Assembly: GCF_009858175.1 (NCBI RefSeq)
Contig: NZ_CP047393.1
Span: 3,720,001 to 3,784,000, forward strand
Source: Pontibacillus sp. HMF3514
Lineage (GTDB): Bacteria > Bacillota > Bacilli > Bacillales > BH030062
Direction: 5' to 3'
Length of the DNA: 64,000 bases
Both the position numbers and the translations under genes were made by a program. How positions within the stretch are numbered: position 1 is the first letter of the stretch; each line of letters starts with the position of its first letter. Under the pieces are notes generated by a model that saw only the letters and a program-made list of their open reading frames with translations, was not told the origin of the DNA and made no database searches. This document shows positions 35,208-44,558 of this stretch, piece by piece.

Positions 35208-37112
35208 TTACTGTTTGGATTCCTCCACAATCGTGGATAGTTCTTCCCAACGTTCCATGAGTTCTTCAAGTTTTTGCTCGGTTTCTTCCTGTTCTTGTAC
35301 GAGCTCTTGTGCGCGAACTGCATCACTACCAGCTTCCGTAATTTCCTTTTGGACTTCTTCTAAACGTAGCTCGAGTTCTTCGATTCGGTCCTCAATGGAA
35401 TTCCATTCTTGTTGCTCATGATAAGAAAGCTTACGACGTTTTTCTTTTTGCTTTGGTGACTCTTTCTTTTCCTCTTTTGCTAAACGTCGTTGTTCCGCAA
35501 GGGCTGCACCCTCTTCTTCACGCTTCACATCTAAATACTCGCTATAGTTCCCCTGGAATCGGCGTGTTTTTCCGTTCCCTTCAAATGCAATTAAATGATC
35601 GACAACTTTATCCAAGAAATAACGATCGTGGGAAACAGTAATAACGACACCTGGGAAGTGATCCAAGTATTCCTCTAAAACAGATAGAGTCTGTGTATCT
35701 AAGTCGTTTGTCGGCTCATCCAGAAACAGTACGTTCGGTTCCTGCATTAGTACACGTAGCAAGTACAGACGTCGACGTTCGCCACCTGATAGTTTTGAAA
35801 TATACGTCCACTGCATGTAACGAGGGAACATAAACCGCTCAAGCATCTGCTCGGCTGTAATTTCATCGCCTTCAATTGTATGAATGACTTCCGCTTCTTC
35901 TTTAATATATTCAACGACACGAAGCGAACCATCTAATTCATCGTGATCCTGAGTATAGTATCCAATTTTCACAGTCTGACCCGTTTTTACAGACCCGGCA
36001 TCCGCTTCAAGACGACCTGCCATAATATTTAAGAGGGTTGTTTTCCCACTGCCATTTGGTCCAATAATGCCAAGACGCTCACCTGGTACAACGAGATAAT
36101 TGAAATCTTCTAATACTGGAACTCCTTCGAAAGATTTGGTCACCCCTTCAAGCTCCAGCACGTCATTCCCTAATCTAGTTGAACCAATTGCGATATCGAG
36201 CTGGTCCTCTTGTTCAGGTCCTTTTTGATCACGTAAGGATTTCACGCGATCTACACGTGCCTTTTGCTTCGTTCCTCTTGCCTTTGGACCTCTACGCAGC
36301 CACTCCAACTCACGTCGTAATGTATTTTGACGCTTCTCTTCATTTTTACGCTCTAGCTCTTCACGCTCAGCTTTTTTGGCTAAGAAGGTTTCATAATTTC
36401 CTTCATAAATATATAACTGGCCTTTATCCAGCTCATAAATATGATTCGTGACACGATTTAAGAAATAACGATCGTGTGTAACCAAAATAAGTGAACCACT
36501 ATATTGAGCTAGGAATGACTCCAACCATTCAATCGTCTCATTGTCTAAGTGGTTAGTAGGCTCGTCTAAAATGAGCAGATCTGCTGGTTGGATTAATGCT
36601 TTCGCGATGGCTACCCGCTTTTTCTGACCACCAGACAACTCGCTTACAGGTTTTGTATAATCCGATACACCGAGGCGTGTTAAAACTGTTTTCGCAACCG
36701 TATTTGCTTCCCATGCGTCGTTTTCATCCATCTTTTGTTGTGCGTGGAATAACTTTGTCTGCTTCTTTTCATCTTCTGGATGCGCTTCGAGCTCCTGCAA
36801 TGCTTGCTCATATTCTCGCATCGTCCGCATCACTTTTGAATCACCATAATAAATTTGGTCTAAGACCGATAAGGAATGATCGAGATCAGGTTCCTGTGGT
36901 AAATATTCAATATGGAACTGATTCGAGTGCGAAATCTGCCCCTTCTCTGCCGAATCGATTCCAGCTAGAACTTTTAACAGCGTAGATTTACCTGTTCCGT
37001 TCACACCGATTAAACCGATTCGCTGTTTTTCTTCAATTGTAAACGAGATATTCTCAAACAAGACCTTCTCGCCGTATGTTTTATATAATTGCTCGACTGA
37101 TAATATACTCAT
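35208..37112 (-). CDS. ABC-F family ATPase, Uup/YfmR-like
   Basis: 634 residues from ATG 37112 (GGAAGG upstream). Two ABC domains: Walker A GVNGTGKSTLL (about 35) and GPNGSGKTTLL (about 355), signatures LSGGQKKRVAIAKA and LSGGERRRLYLLRV, Walker B with DEPTNHLD and DEPTNDLD, joined by a charged linker (EWLRRGPKARGTKQKARVDR), and a C-terminal coiled coil (about 560-634). No membrane segments. ABC-F proteins act on the ribosome; the Uup/YfmR type helps resolve stalled or poly-proline translation. YfmR orthology is likely by architecture but YdiF is not excluded. Confidence 0.9.
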   Translation of the reverse strand: MSILSVEQLYKTYGEKVLFENISFTIEEKQRIGLIGVNGTGKSTLLKVLAGIDSAEKGQISHSNQFHIEYLPQEPDLDHSLSVLDQIYYGDSKVMRTMREYEQALQELEAHPEDEKKQTKLFHAQQKMDENDAWEANTVAKTVLTRLGVSDYTKPVSELSGGQKKRVAIAKALIQPADLLILDEPTNHLDNETIEWLESFLAQYSGSLILVTHDRYFLNRVTNHIYELDKGQLYIYEGNYETFLAKKAEREELERKNEEKRQNTLRRELEWLRRGPKARGTKQKARVDRVKSLRDQKGPEQEDQLDIAIGSTRLGNDVLELEGVTKSFEGVPVLEDFNYLVVPGERLGIIGPNGSGKTTLLNIMAGRLEADAGSVKTGQTVKIGYYTQDHDELDGSLRVVEYIKEEAEVIHTIEGDEITAEQMLERFMFPRYMQWTYISKLSGGERRRLYLLRVLMQEPNVLFLDEPTNDLDTQTLSVLEEYLDHFPGVVITVSHDRYFLDKVVDHLIAFEGNGKTRRFQGNYSEYLDVKREEEGAALAEQRRLAKEEKKESPKQKEKRRKLSYHEQQEWNSIEDRIEELELRLEEVQKEITEAGSDAVRAQELVQEQEETEQKLEELMERWEELSTIVEESKQ

Positions 37113-37147
37113 ATTCAAAAACCTTCCTTTGTTAAAAGCCAAAACAC

Positions 37148-37339
37148 TTACACGATATTTTTAACTCGACCTACCTGGCCATCTTGCAAACGAACTTTAA
37201 TCCCATGTGGATGTTGACTTGAATTCGTCAAAATATCCTTCACGGTTCCTCTCGTAAGCTTGCCACTTCGTTGATCCTTCTTTAAAACGATATCCACTTC
37301 AATTCCTGGTGAAATATCTTTGCGGTTTTGTCCGTTCAT
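37148..37339 (-). CDS. ywbE: YwbE family protein
   Basis: 63 residues from ATG 37339 (AAAGGTGATG upstream; the longer open frame upstream is not supported). RKDISPGIEVDIVLKKDQRS followed by GKLTRGTVKDILTNSSQHPH and GIKVRLQDGQVGRVKNIV match the conserved YwbE family across Firmicutes, a small beta-rich protein of unknown function. Lies 35 bases upstream of the ABC-F gene on the same strand, so co-transcription is possible. Confidence 0.9.
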   Translation of the reverse strand: MNGQNRKDISPGIEVDIVLKKDQRSGKLTRGTVKDILTNSSQHPHGIKVRLQDGQVGRVKNIV

Positions 37340-37475
37340 ACATTCATCACCTTTAGTGTATTTACTACTCTCTATTATAAAGCATGAGCAAACAAGTTTA
37401 CATACTGAGGGTTTTTCATTTATATTTTTAATCCCAGAGGAAAGGCTAATCTTATCAAATTCTAGGAGGTACAAC

Positions 37476-38141
37476 ATGAGTAACGAACGCATTTTAATGG
37501 TGTTAACGAATCACACGAAGATTACAGATGATCATAAAACAGGCCTATGGCTAGAAGAATTCGCAGTACCTTATAACACATTCAAAGAGCAAGGGTACGA
37601 TGTTAAAGTCACAAGCATTGATGGTGGAGAAGTTCCTCTTGACCCAAACAGTATTCCTGAAGAGGAGAAAGATGAATGGAAGGATGCTCAGGAAGAACTA
37701 AAAAACACAGCAAAGCTTACGAAAGAAGATAGTGAAGGCTTCGATGCTGTATTTTTACCAGGTGGTCACGGAACAATGTTCGACTTCCCAGATAGTGAAA
37801 CATTGCAACTTGTCCTTCAAGAACATGCAGAAGCTGATAAAGTAATCGGCTCCGTATGTCATGGTCCAGCTGGGCTTGTGAATGTCACTTATAAAGATGG
37901 CACGCCTTTAGTAAAAGGGAAAAAAGTAAATGGCTTCACCGATGAAGAGGAAAAAGATATGGGGCTTGATCCACATATGCCATTCCTTCTTGAAACAAAG
38001 CTTCGTGAAAAAGGCGGAGACTTTGTATCAGGTGATAGCTGGTCCGACTTTTCGGTTCGCGATGGAAACCTAGTGACAGGACAAAATCCAATGTCCAGTC
38101 AAAGCGCTGCTAATAAAGTAGTTGAAGCATTACAATCCTAA
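37476..38141 (+). CDS. DJ-1/PfpI (class I glutamine amidotransferase-like) protein
   Basis: 221 residues, ATG with AGGAGG upstream. FDAVFLPGGHGTMFDFPDSE and VIGSVCHGPAGLVNVTYKDG hold the nucleophile elbow Cys (VCHGPAG) with His next to it, as in Hsp31-like and YajL-like stress proteins with proposed glyoxalase III or deglycase activity. Expected acid residue (Glu near the N-terminus, LEEFAVPY) is present. Divergent from ywbE. Specific reaction uncertain. Confidence 0.88.
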   Translation: MSNERILMVLTNHTKITDDHKTGLWLEEFAVPYNTFKEQGYDVKVTSIDGGEVPLDPNSIPEEEKDEWKDAQEELKNTAKLTKEDSEGFDAVFLPGGHGTMFDFPDSETLQLVLQEHAEADKVIGSVCHGPAGLVNVTYKDGTPLVKGKKVNGFTDEEEKDMGLDPHMPFLLETKLREKGGDFVSGDSWSDFSVRDGNLVTGQNPMSSQSAANKVVEALQS

Positions 38142-38147
38142 AGTAAT

Positions 38148-38179
38148 AAAGGTGCCTGGGCATTGCCCGGCACCTTTTT
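38148..38179. terminator. Terminator between convergent genes
   Basis: AAAGGTGCCtGGGCA / TGCCCgGCACCTTT hairpin with T-run, overlapping the 3' end of the cssS-like gene. Confidence 0.85.
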
Positions 38180-39499
38180 ACATTATTATCTCAAATACCG
38201 CTCCACCATTTTCATGATTATATACATGAATACTTCCTTTACTTCGTTCAATAATAGCCCGGGAAATAGCGAGTCCTAAACCTGTCTCCCCTTCATTCCC
38301 TTTAACAAATCGATGAAACAGCTGTGGAAGAAGGTCTTCAGGTACCCCGTCTCCATCATCATGAATTTGCAGAACTTGATCACCACCTCTTTCAAACGAT
38401 CGTAACCAAACTGTATGATGAGCATGTCGTATTCCATTACTTACGATATTAATTAGAGCCTGGAGCATCTTTTCTTCATCAACAAAAAGCTCTCGGTTCG
38501 TTTCTACATCTATCTTCACCTGTACATCCTTTTCAGCAGCAAGTGGATGAAGTCGCTCTTGGGTTTCCTTTAAGAGCTTCTCAATGGATATATTCTCTGG
38601 ATGATAAATCCCTTCTTCACTATCAAGCTTCGCTAACAATATGATTTCATTTACGATTTTCTTTAATCTTTCGCTCTCTTTCACAATAAGATCCAGGCTC
38701 CGATCAGCCTTCTCTCCCTCGAAAATGCCATCCTTCACGCCTTCTGCATACCCCTGAATAGTCATAAGTGGTGTTTTCAGTTCGTGTGAAGCATTTTGGA
38801 AAAAGTGTTTCTGTGAATGAATATAACGCTCCAATTCTTTGGCCATATCTAAAACACTTTGTTCTACTTCACCAATCTCTCCTGTTGCATTGACGGGTTG
38901 GATCTCATTAAATCGGCGGTTTTCAATTTTATTTACTTCCTCTTTCAATCTACTTAAAGGTGTGACAAGCCTCTTCGTTAATAAATAACTAAACAATACC
39001 GCAACCATGATTCCAATAATAAATATAGCTACAAGTCGCATGGTATATAGCGATTGAATGGCTTGCAGTTCCTCCAGTGGCGTCGCAAGGGCTAACAAAT
39101 ATCGTTCCCCGCGATAATCATACCTCAGCTTTGACACGACATATGTATTTCCATCCGTTTTCCAAAGATCTTTTTGTTCGGATTCATCCTCAAACTGCTT
39201 CGCCCATATACGTGATGTATTAGGGGTAAGGAAGAGAACATGATCTGATTTTCATCTGGATCCATGACTAGCACACGTAGATCATTACTTTCTATCACTC
39301 TTCTCAGCTCTTGGCCTCGTGCTGAATAATTTTCCTGATACATAACGTTCAGTAAAAATTCGCCTTTCACTCGAAGATCTTTTTGCTCATTCGTCACCAA
39401 AACATCCATGATTAAGGAATACATAAAGAAGCCTGTCACAGACATGATGATAATTAATAAAGCTGTAAATGCTGCATTGAGTTGGTAAAGTAATTTCAT
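38178..39499 (-). pseudogene. cssS: CssS-like sensor histidine kinase, split by a one-base frameshift
   Basis: Two overlapping frames make one kinase. 39499 to about 39250 encodes the N-terminus, first membrane helix (LNAAFTALLIIIMSVTGFFM) and extracytoplasmic start. The rest (from about 39250) encodes the second helix (LVAIFIIGIMVAVLFSYLL), HAMP linker, phospho-acceptor box FFQNASHELKTPLMTIQGY and the ATPase motifs (NIVSNGIRHAH, DDGDGVPED, GETGLGLAISRA). The frames join at a run of four A on the minus strand (plus-strand TTTT 39249-39252); one more A restores SDHVLFLTPNTSRIW. Either a sequencing error or a real inactivation. The pair with the regulator and htrB resembles B. subtilis CssRS, which senses secretion stress. 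Confidence 0.82.
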
Positions 39500-39501
39500 G
39501 C

Positions 39502-40197
39502 TTAGTCCTCACGATCTCTTAGACGATAGCCATAGCCCCATACGGTTTCAATTTGAACATCAGGGAGTTTTTTACGAAGTCTTTTGACCAGGTCATCCAC
39601 AGCCCTGTCACTTCCAAAGTAATCATCTCCCCAAACACGATTGAGCAGTTCATCTCTTGAAAAGGCACGGTTCGGTTCTTGCATTAAAATTTCAAGCATA
39701 TGAAACTCTTTCGATGTCGTCTCAACTTCTTTCCCTTGCAAAAATACACGGCGTTCTTTTAATGAAAGCGAAACATCTCCATTCTTTAATGTATCCTGAT
39801 CTCCGTTTTCTTCTGGAGTGGATTTTTGATACTTTTCCCACCTCTTTGCCATCCGATTCACGCGAGCAACGAGCTCTCTCGGACTAAATGGTTTCGTTAA
39901 GTAATCATCACTACCAAGTTCTAAGCCAAGAACCTTATCCACTTCTTCATCTCGTGCGGATATAATAATGATTGGAACATCCGATTCTTGGCGGATCCTG
40001 GTGCAGAATTCATACCCATTCATCCCAGGTAGCATAATATCGAGCACAAATATATCGGGAGGACTCTCCTGCCATAAATCCCATGCTTTTTCAGCTGTAT
40101 CAATCGCTATCGTTTCATATCCTTCTTTTTGTAAGTACGCTTCAACAAGTTCACGTATGTGCTGATCGTCTTCTACAATCCCTACAGTTGCGTTCAT
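39502..40197 (-). CDS. cssR: CssR-like OmpR-family response regulator
   Basis: 231 residues from ATG 40197 (GAGAGGAG upstream). Receiver domain with acidic pair VEDD, phospho-Asp in FVLDIMLPGMNG, Thr/Ser IIISARD and Lys in YLTKPFSPRELV; winged-helix output from about 140 (DELLNRVWGDDYFGSDRAVD). Next to the sensor kinase and divergent from an HtrA-type protease, as in the B. subtilis cssRS-htrB locus. It should activate htrB-type genes in response to misfolded secreted proteins. Assignment to CssR is by context. Confidence 0.9.
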   Translation of the reverse strand: MNATVGIVEDDQHIRELVEAYLQKEGYETIAIDTAEKAWDLWQESPPDIFVLDIMLPGMNGYEFCTRIRQESDVPIIIISARDEEVDKVLGLELGSDDYLTKPFSPRELVARVNRMAKRWEKYQKSTPEENGDQDTLKNGDVSLSLKERRVFLQGKEVETTSKEFHMLEILMQEPNRAFSRDELLNRVWGDDYFGSDRAVDDLVKRLRKKLPDVQIETVWGYGYRLRDRED

Positions 40198-40410
40198 GCC
40201 AGATCTCCTCTCCCTTCTTTTATCCCTATTTTGCCATAGGTTCATGAAATTCTATAAGATTCTATATTCTATTCCACACTTTTTACACATTTGTTCCATA
40301 AAACTGCCAAAGGCTTTTCCTACAATAAGAATTGTAAATAAAACAACGGAGCTCATTGGCAACGTCAAGAGCCAAGGGCAACGTATTCTATAGAAAGGTG
40401 GTTCTCACTT

Positions 40411-41595
40411 ATGCGTTTTGAAGAACAGGAACAAACCGAAAATAAACAACAAGATGAAAAGAAAAGCTATTTTGGATGGTTATTCAAATTTACAACAAGC
40501 GCATTCATTGCAACAGTCCTTTTAGTAGCAGGTACCCTAACCGTATTTAATTATAACAATTCAGCCGAAAGCACTCCTAAAGAGGTGAATGCTACTTCAG
40601 AAGATAACACGATTGATTCAACAGACTCCAACTCTTCTGTGGTTCAGGCAGTTGAAAAAGCATCTGATGCAGTAGTAGGTGTAGTGAAATACGGACAATC
40701 AGCACCACTATCTGAAAACAGTAAAGCAGGAACCGGGTCTGGTGTTATTTATAAAAAAGAAAATGGAGAAGCATATGTGGTAACCAACCATCACGTCATC
40801 GATAACGCTCAGTCTCTTGAAGTCATTTTAAGTAGTGGAGATAAAGTTAAGGCTGAATTACTTGGAAGTGACCCTCTTACAGACTTAGCGGTTTTAAAAA
40901 TCAGTGCAGATAAAGTGAAGCAAGTAGCGCAATTCGGGTCTTCTGATGAGCTTAAAGTTGGTGAGACTGCAATCGCTATCGGCAACCCATTAGGCATGAA
41001 GTTCGCAGGCTCTGTAACAAAAGGCATTATCAGTGGTAAAGAACGTACGATGCCAATTGACTTAAACAAAGATGGAAACGTTGATTGGAAGACCGATGTT
41101 CTCCAGACAGACGCAGCGATTAACCCAGGTAACAGTGGCGGGGCTCTTGTAAACATTCAAGGTGAAGTGATCGGCATTAACTCTATGAAAATAGCGAAAG
41201 AACAAGTAGAAGGATTAGGATTTGCTATTCCGACGTCTACAGCATTACCGATAATTGAAGACCTTGAAAAAGAAGGAGAAGTAACACGTCCTTACATGGG
41301 CATCCAAACAAGAGATCTTTCTACCATCTCAAACCACCACTTACAGAACACGTTAAAATTACCTAAAGACATTCAATCAGGCGTTCTAGTTGGTGGCGTA
41401 CAACAAGGCACACCAGCAGCTGAAGCAGGTCTACAGAAATATGACGCCATTGTTCAAGTAGATGGGCAAAAAGTTGAATCCCTCGTAGACCTTAGAAAAT
41501 ATCTTTACGAAGAAAAATCTGTTGGTGACTCTATCGAGATCCAATTCTATCGAGATGGGCAAAAGCAAACAGCATCCCTTCAGCTAGCAAAATAA
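40411..41595 (+). CDS. htrB: HtrA/HtrB-type membrane-anchored serine protease
   Basis: 394 residues, ATG with AAAGGTGG upstream. A short cytoplasmic end and one membrane helix (about 24-46, FTTSAFIATVLLVAGTLTVF), then a trypsin-like domain: His in VVTNHHVIDNA, Asp in DPLTDLAVLKI, Ser in NPGNSGGALVN. PDZ domain at about 285-385 (YMGIQTRDLSTIS ... GVQQGTPAAEAGL). Degrades or refolds misfolded exported proteins outside the membrane. Divergent from cssRS; the 213-base gap has a direct repeat GGCAACGT (40358-40365, 40377-40384) near the start but no clear CssR box. Orthologue choice among HtrA, HtrB and HtrC is by location. Confidence 0.9.
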   Translation: MRFEEQEQTENKQQDEKKSYFGWLFKFTTSAFIATVLLVAGTLTVFNYNNSAESTPKEVNATSEDNTIDSTDSNSSVVQAVEKASDAVVGVVKYGQSAPLSENSKAGTGSGVIYKKENGEAYVVTNHHVIDNAQSLEVILSSGDKVKAELLGSDPLTDLAVLKISADKVKQVAQFGSSDELKVGETAIAIGNPLGMKFAGSVTKGIISGKERTMPIDLNKDGNVDWKTDVLQTDAAINPGNSGGALVNIQGEVIGINSMKIAKEQVEGLGFAIPTSTALPIIEDLEKEGEVTRPYMGIQTRDLSTISNHHLQNTLKLPKDIQSGVLVGGVQQGTPAAEAGLQKYDAIVQVDGQKVESLVDLRKYLYEEKSVGDSIEIQFYRDGQKQTASLQLAK

Positions 41596-41769
41596 GAAGG
41601 AGTAAGGATGAAAAGGTTTAGTCTATCCTAACAAACTTTCTGATGTCATGAATCAAGCTGAGATTAAGATCAAAGTGGACAGCCTTAAAGATAAGATCAC
41701 ATTCTAACCATGAGATGAGTGGTTTTGCATTCGATATAGATTAAAGAGAGAGATAATCGTTCAGACACT

Positions 41770-41800
41770 ATGGCGCCCCCTTGAGGAGGCGCCATTTTTA
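41770..41800 (+). terminator. Intrinsic terminator downstream of htrB
   Basis: ATGGCGCCcCC / GGaGGCGCCAT hairpin, then TTTTT. Confidence 0.85.
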
Positions 41801-41910
41801 AGTTTCAATCCCCACCCAAAATTTGTATTGGCGAAAAAACGGTTACAACCTTTATAATAGGATGTTGAAACGCTTTATGATTTACGGTTTTCTTTACTCT
41901 CCATTGTAGC

Positions 41911-41916
41911 TATAAT
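41911..41916 (+). promoter_or_regulatory. -10 element of the hydrolase-SDR operon
   Basis: TATAAT at 41911-41916 with a weak -35 about 16 bases upstream. It overlaps an in-frame ATG (41915), which argues that translation starts at the later TTG 41951. Confidence 0.5.
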
Positions 41917-41950
41917 GGACATTAGGTTAAATTCGAGAGGGGAACAACAA

Positions 41951-42745
41951 TTGTTAGAACACATCATCTATGAAAATGACAAAAAAGAATATATTGTACT
42001 TTTGCATGGGATTGGTGGAAATTCACGTGTGTTCTTTAAGCAATTAAAGGCGTACACGAAAGAATATAATGTTATTGCTATTCACTTACCTGGTCATGGA
42101 AAGTCAGCAAAACCTCAAGACTACAATGAACCGTTTTCGTTAAAACTAGTTGCAGATGAGGTTAAACGACTTCTGGCCTCACTTAAAATAGATAAAGCCC
42201 ACTTTGTTGGGATTTCTCTTGGGTCAATCATTATTCATACGATCTTACAAAACCACCCTTCTATCGTGAAATCAGCAGTGTTAGGTGGAACAATTACGAG
42301 GTTCACACCACTTTCTAAACTTCTAATCAATTTGGGTGATTTAACTAAAGACGTTACCCCACACATGTGGTTATACCGTTTTTTCGCATGGATCATGATG
42401 CCAAAGTCAAATCATAAAAATGCTCGCAGCGTATTTATTAAAGAGGCCAAAAAATTAAGACGAGATGACCTTCTAGCATGGTTCCGTATTGCTAAAACCG
42501 TCGACAAAACTCATAAATTCCTTGAGCAAAAAGCGAAGGGCATTCCCCGACTTTACATTTCCGGCCGAGAGGATCACCTATTTCTAGATCCTCTAAAAAA
42601 AGATCTTGCCAATGACCAAGATGCAGAACTCATTGTGCTAGAGCAATGTGGACATGTTTGTAATATAGAAAAAGGAAAAGAGTTTAATCAAGCTTCTTTA
42701 CGTTTCTTACGACAGAACAGTCATCACATCCACCATGCATCCTAG
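41951..42745 (+). CDS. Alpha/beta-fold hydrolase
   Basis: 264 residues from TTG 41951 (GAGAGGGG, eight-base spacing). Oxyanion loop LLHGIGGNS, nucleophile elbow FVGISLGSII (Ser about residue 88), acid in ISGREDHLFLDP and His in LEQCGHVCNIEK: a complete triad. Followed 26 bases later by a short-chain dehydrogenase related to fatty acyl reductases, so the pair may act on acyl or ester compounds, but the substrate is unknown. Confidence 0.85.
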   Translation: MLEHIIYENDKKEYIVLLHGIGGNSRVFFKQLKAYTKEYNVIAIHLPGHGKSAKPQDYNEPFSLKLVADEVKRLLASLKIDKAHFVGISLGSIIIHTILQNHPSIVKSAVLGGTITRFTPLSKLLINLGDLTKDVTPHMWLYRFFAWIMMPKSNHKNARSVFIKEAKKLRRDDLLAWFRIAKTVDKTHKFLEQKAKGIPRLYISGREDHLFLDPLKKDLANDQDAELIVLEQCGHVCNIEKGKEFNQASLRFLRQNSHHIHHAS

Positions 42746-42771
42746 TACGACACCATAGAGGAGTGACGGAT

Positions 42772-43818
42772 TTGAACATCTTTTTGACTGGAGCTACAGG
42801 TTTTTTAGGTGGAAAATTGATTCATCATCTGATAGAAGATGATGAGAATCATCTATTTGTATTAGCTCGAAATATAACAAAAGCAGAAGCGCTTCGTTCA
42901 ACGCTTTCTCCTGAAAACCAGAAACGCATCACGTTTATTAAAGGAGACATCACAGCCGAACAATGTGAATTAGCAGAAGAAGATTTGCTTAAGCTAAAAA
43001 ACAACGTAGATATGGTCTATCATTTAGCTGCTCTCGTGAAGTTTGATGTGGAATTAAGAGATGAATTGTTTCAAATCAACTATGAAGGAACAAAACATGT
43101 ACTCGAACTCGCCAATCAATGCGGGGCAAAATCATTTTTCCACATTAGCACTGCCTACACCGTTGGCAAAAATGAAATAGGCAGAGAAGAGTTATATCCA
43201 TTAGACAATGAGTGGAATAACCCTTATGAAGAAAGTAAAGCGAAAGCTGAGCACCTGGTATTCTCTTATAAAGATGAAATGGACGTCTCGATTTTCAGAC
43301 CTGCCATCATTGTCGGCGACTCAAAAACGGGGGAAGCTGACTCCCACTTCACACTTTATGGATTTATGCGAGCTCTTGAGCTATTTAAAAGACGAGCTCT
43401 ACGCAAGGCAAAAGGTGAGGCTCAGCGTTATCGTTTAGTAGCGTCAAAAAAGGGAACATCTAATTTCGTTCCGGTTGATTATGTGGCAGATATTCTTGCT
43501 TTAGCTTCTAAAAAGGCACAGAAGAATACGATTTATAACATCACAAACCCAAATCCGCCTACAAACCAAGAGGTTCTTTCTATGTTAAAGGATGCGCTAG
43601 ACTTTGAGCAGCTATCGGTGGTAGAGGATCACAAACAGTATGAGCTGAGTCCTGAAGAACAACAGCTCAACCAGATGATACAAGTATTCCTGGTCTATCT
43701 GGAAACGCATATCACGTTCCAGGATGAGAACACACAAGCCTTGTTACGCGATACAAATATTGAGCACTTGAACATGCCACCCGAAACGGTTCGGATGATT
43801 GTAGAGGCTTATAAGTAA
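42772..43818 (+). CDS. NAD-dependent epimerase/SDR, acyl-reductase-like
   Basis: 348 residues from TTG 42772 (GAGGAG upstream; an earlier GTG at 42763 overlaps it). LTGATGFLGGKLIHHLIEDD is the TGxxGxxG NAD(P)-binding motif. The catalytic Tyr-x3-Lys is YEESKAKAEHL, and the Ser is in FHISTAYTVG. FRPAIIVGDSKTGEADS and overall order resemble extended SDRs of the male-sterility/fatty acyl-CoA reductase and LysE-type (thioester reductase) group. Operon with the hydrolase. Confidence 0.88.
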   Translation: MNIFLTGATGFLGGKLIHHLIEDDENHLFVLARNITKAEALRSTLSPENQKRITFIKGDITAEQCELAEEDLLKLKNNVDMVYHLAALVKFDVELRDELFQINYEGTKHVLELANQCGAKSFFHISTAYTVGKNEIGREELYPLDNEWNNPYEESKAKAEHLVFSYKDEMDVSIFRPAIIVGDSKTGEADSHFTLYGFMRALELFKRRALRKAKGEAQRYRLVASKKGTSNFVPVDYVADILALASKKAQKNTIYNITNPNPPTNQEVLSMLKDALDFEQLSVVEDHKQYELSPEEQQLNQMIQVFLVYLETHITFQDENTQALLRDTNIEHLNMPPETVRMIVEAYK

Positions 43819-43823
43819 TGATT

Positions 43824-43855
43824 AAAAACCTGTCCCCATGTGGACAGGTTTTTTT
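43824..43855 (+). terminator. Terminator after the SDR gene
   Basis: AAAAACCTGTCC / GGACAGG followed by TTTTTTT. Confidence 0.9.
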
Positions 43856-43959
43856 AATGTAATTATGTATCTGTTAATAAATATTGATATTGATAACATA
43901 ACACGACTTTATTCAGTTAAATGGCAGTAATATGGAATAACTGTTTTAGTGAGAGGGTG

Positions 43960-44126
43960 GGTCCGTTGCGTTAAAAAGAGGAAGGGGTCAGTGAAACGGT
44001 TCGCGTCCTGTGGACTCACGGTCGAGCCTCCTCGTTCGTTCCACTCTCTGCGGGGTCTCGCCCGATCGTAATACCACTGGAGTCTCACCGTTTCCTTCCC
44101 CCTATTGTAGTGAAGGTTAACGGACC
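43960..44126 (-). repeat. Repeat element B1 (167 bp), minus orientation
   Basis: Bounded by GGTCCGTTGC and AACGGACC. Reverse complement carries GAGACCCCGCAGAGAG and GAACGAGGAGGCTCGACCG. Same orientation as A1; the left flank (TTATTCAGTTAAATGGCA) also resembles that of A1 (TTATTCAGCTTAATGGCA). Confidence 0.8.
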
Positions 44127-44278
44127 CAGTTCTGATTAGCTGAATTTCCTTATTGCCATAAAAGTGTTCGATGAATCTCATAGATAACGCGAACAAGCTT
44201 TATATCAGGTGTTTGAGTCATTTTCTGTGTCATTATAGTAAAGCTTTACACAGGAATCAGAAACACTTATTACGCTGC

Positions 44279-44450
44279 GGTTCCGTTAATCTCCATACGG
44301 CTAAGGTGGGCTGGGAAACGGGCTGACTCCTCCGGAAAAACGGGCGAGCGAGACCCCGCAGGGAACGTAGTGACTGAGGAGGCTCGATCGTTCGTCCGGG
44401 GAAAGCAGCCCGTTTCCCAGCCCGCCGCACTCCATATAAGCAACGGAACC
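44279..44450 (+). repeat. Repeat element B2 (172 bp), plus orientation
   Basis: Bounded by GGTTCCGTT and AACGGAACC. Core has GACTCCTCCGG, GCGAGCGAGACCCCGCAGGG, GAGGAGGCTCGATCG and GGGGAAAGCAGCCCG. Inverted relative to B1. Similarity to A2 continues past the right end through CATTATCTCGATTCCAAG to AAGGGGGCT. Confidence 0.8.
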
Positions 44451-44519
44451 ATACACACATTATCTCGATTCCAAGTCTTCCAGATAAGGGGGCTTGAATG
44501 GACATGAATGTTAATAAAA

Positions 44520-44552
44520 AAGCATGTAGCTCTTATTAAGAGCTGCATGCTT
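44520..44552 (-). terminator. Terminator of the alanine symporter gene
   Basis: AAGCATGTAGCTCTT / AAGAGCTGCATGCTT with one mismatch; A/T-rich tail on the minus strand. Confidence 0.88.
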
Positions 44553-44558
44553 ATCTTT

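Larger units (their letters stand above)
41596..41950. other. Intergenic region with a small broken frame
   Basis: After htrB a site AAGGAGTAAGG precedes ATG 41608, but this frame stops after seven codons; a shifted frame reads a further 28 codons (YPNKLSDVMNQAEIKIKVDS, then LKDKITF) to about 41706. This looks like a short decayed gene. The rest holds the terminator at 41770 and the next promoter. Confidence 0.35.
43819..44558. other. Intergenic region holding repeat pair B
   Basis: The 740 bases between the SDR and the alanine symporter contain a terminator, repeat elements B1 and B2, the conserved 3' flank of B2 (to about 44510) and the symporter terminator. Short frames in the repeats are not supported as genes. 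Confidence 0.8.

Noticed and set aside
38178-39137. Second, independent histidine kinase gene starting at 39137
   Set aside because: The upstream frame continues kinase-like sequence, and one added base joins it to the N-terminal half; a frameshift is the simpler reading.
41608-41706. Small gene after htrB
   Set aside because: The frame with a ribosome site stops after seven codons and the protein-like part lies in another frame; at best a remnant.
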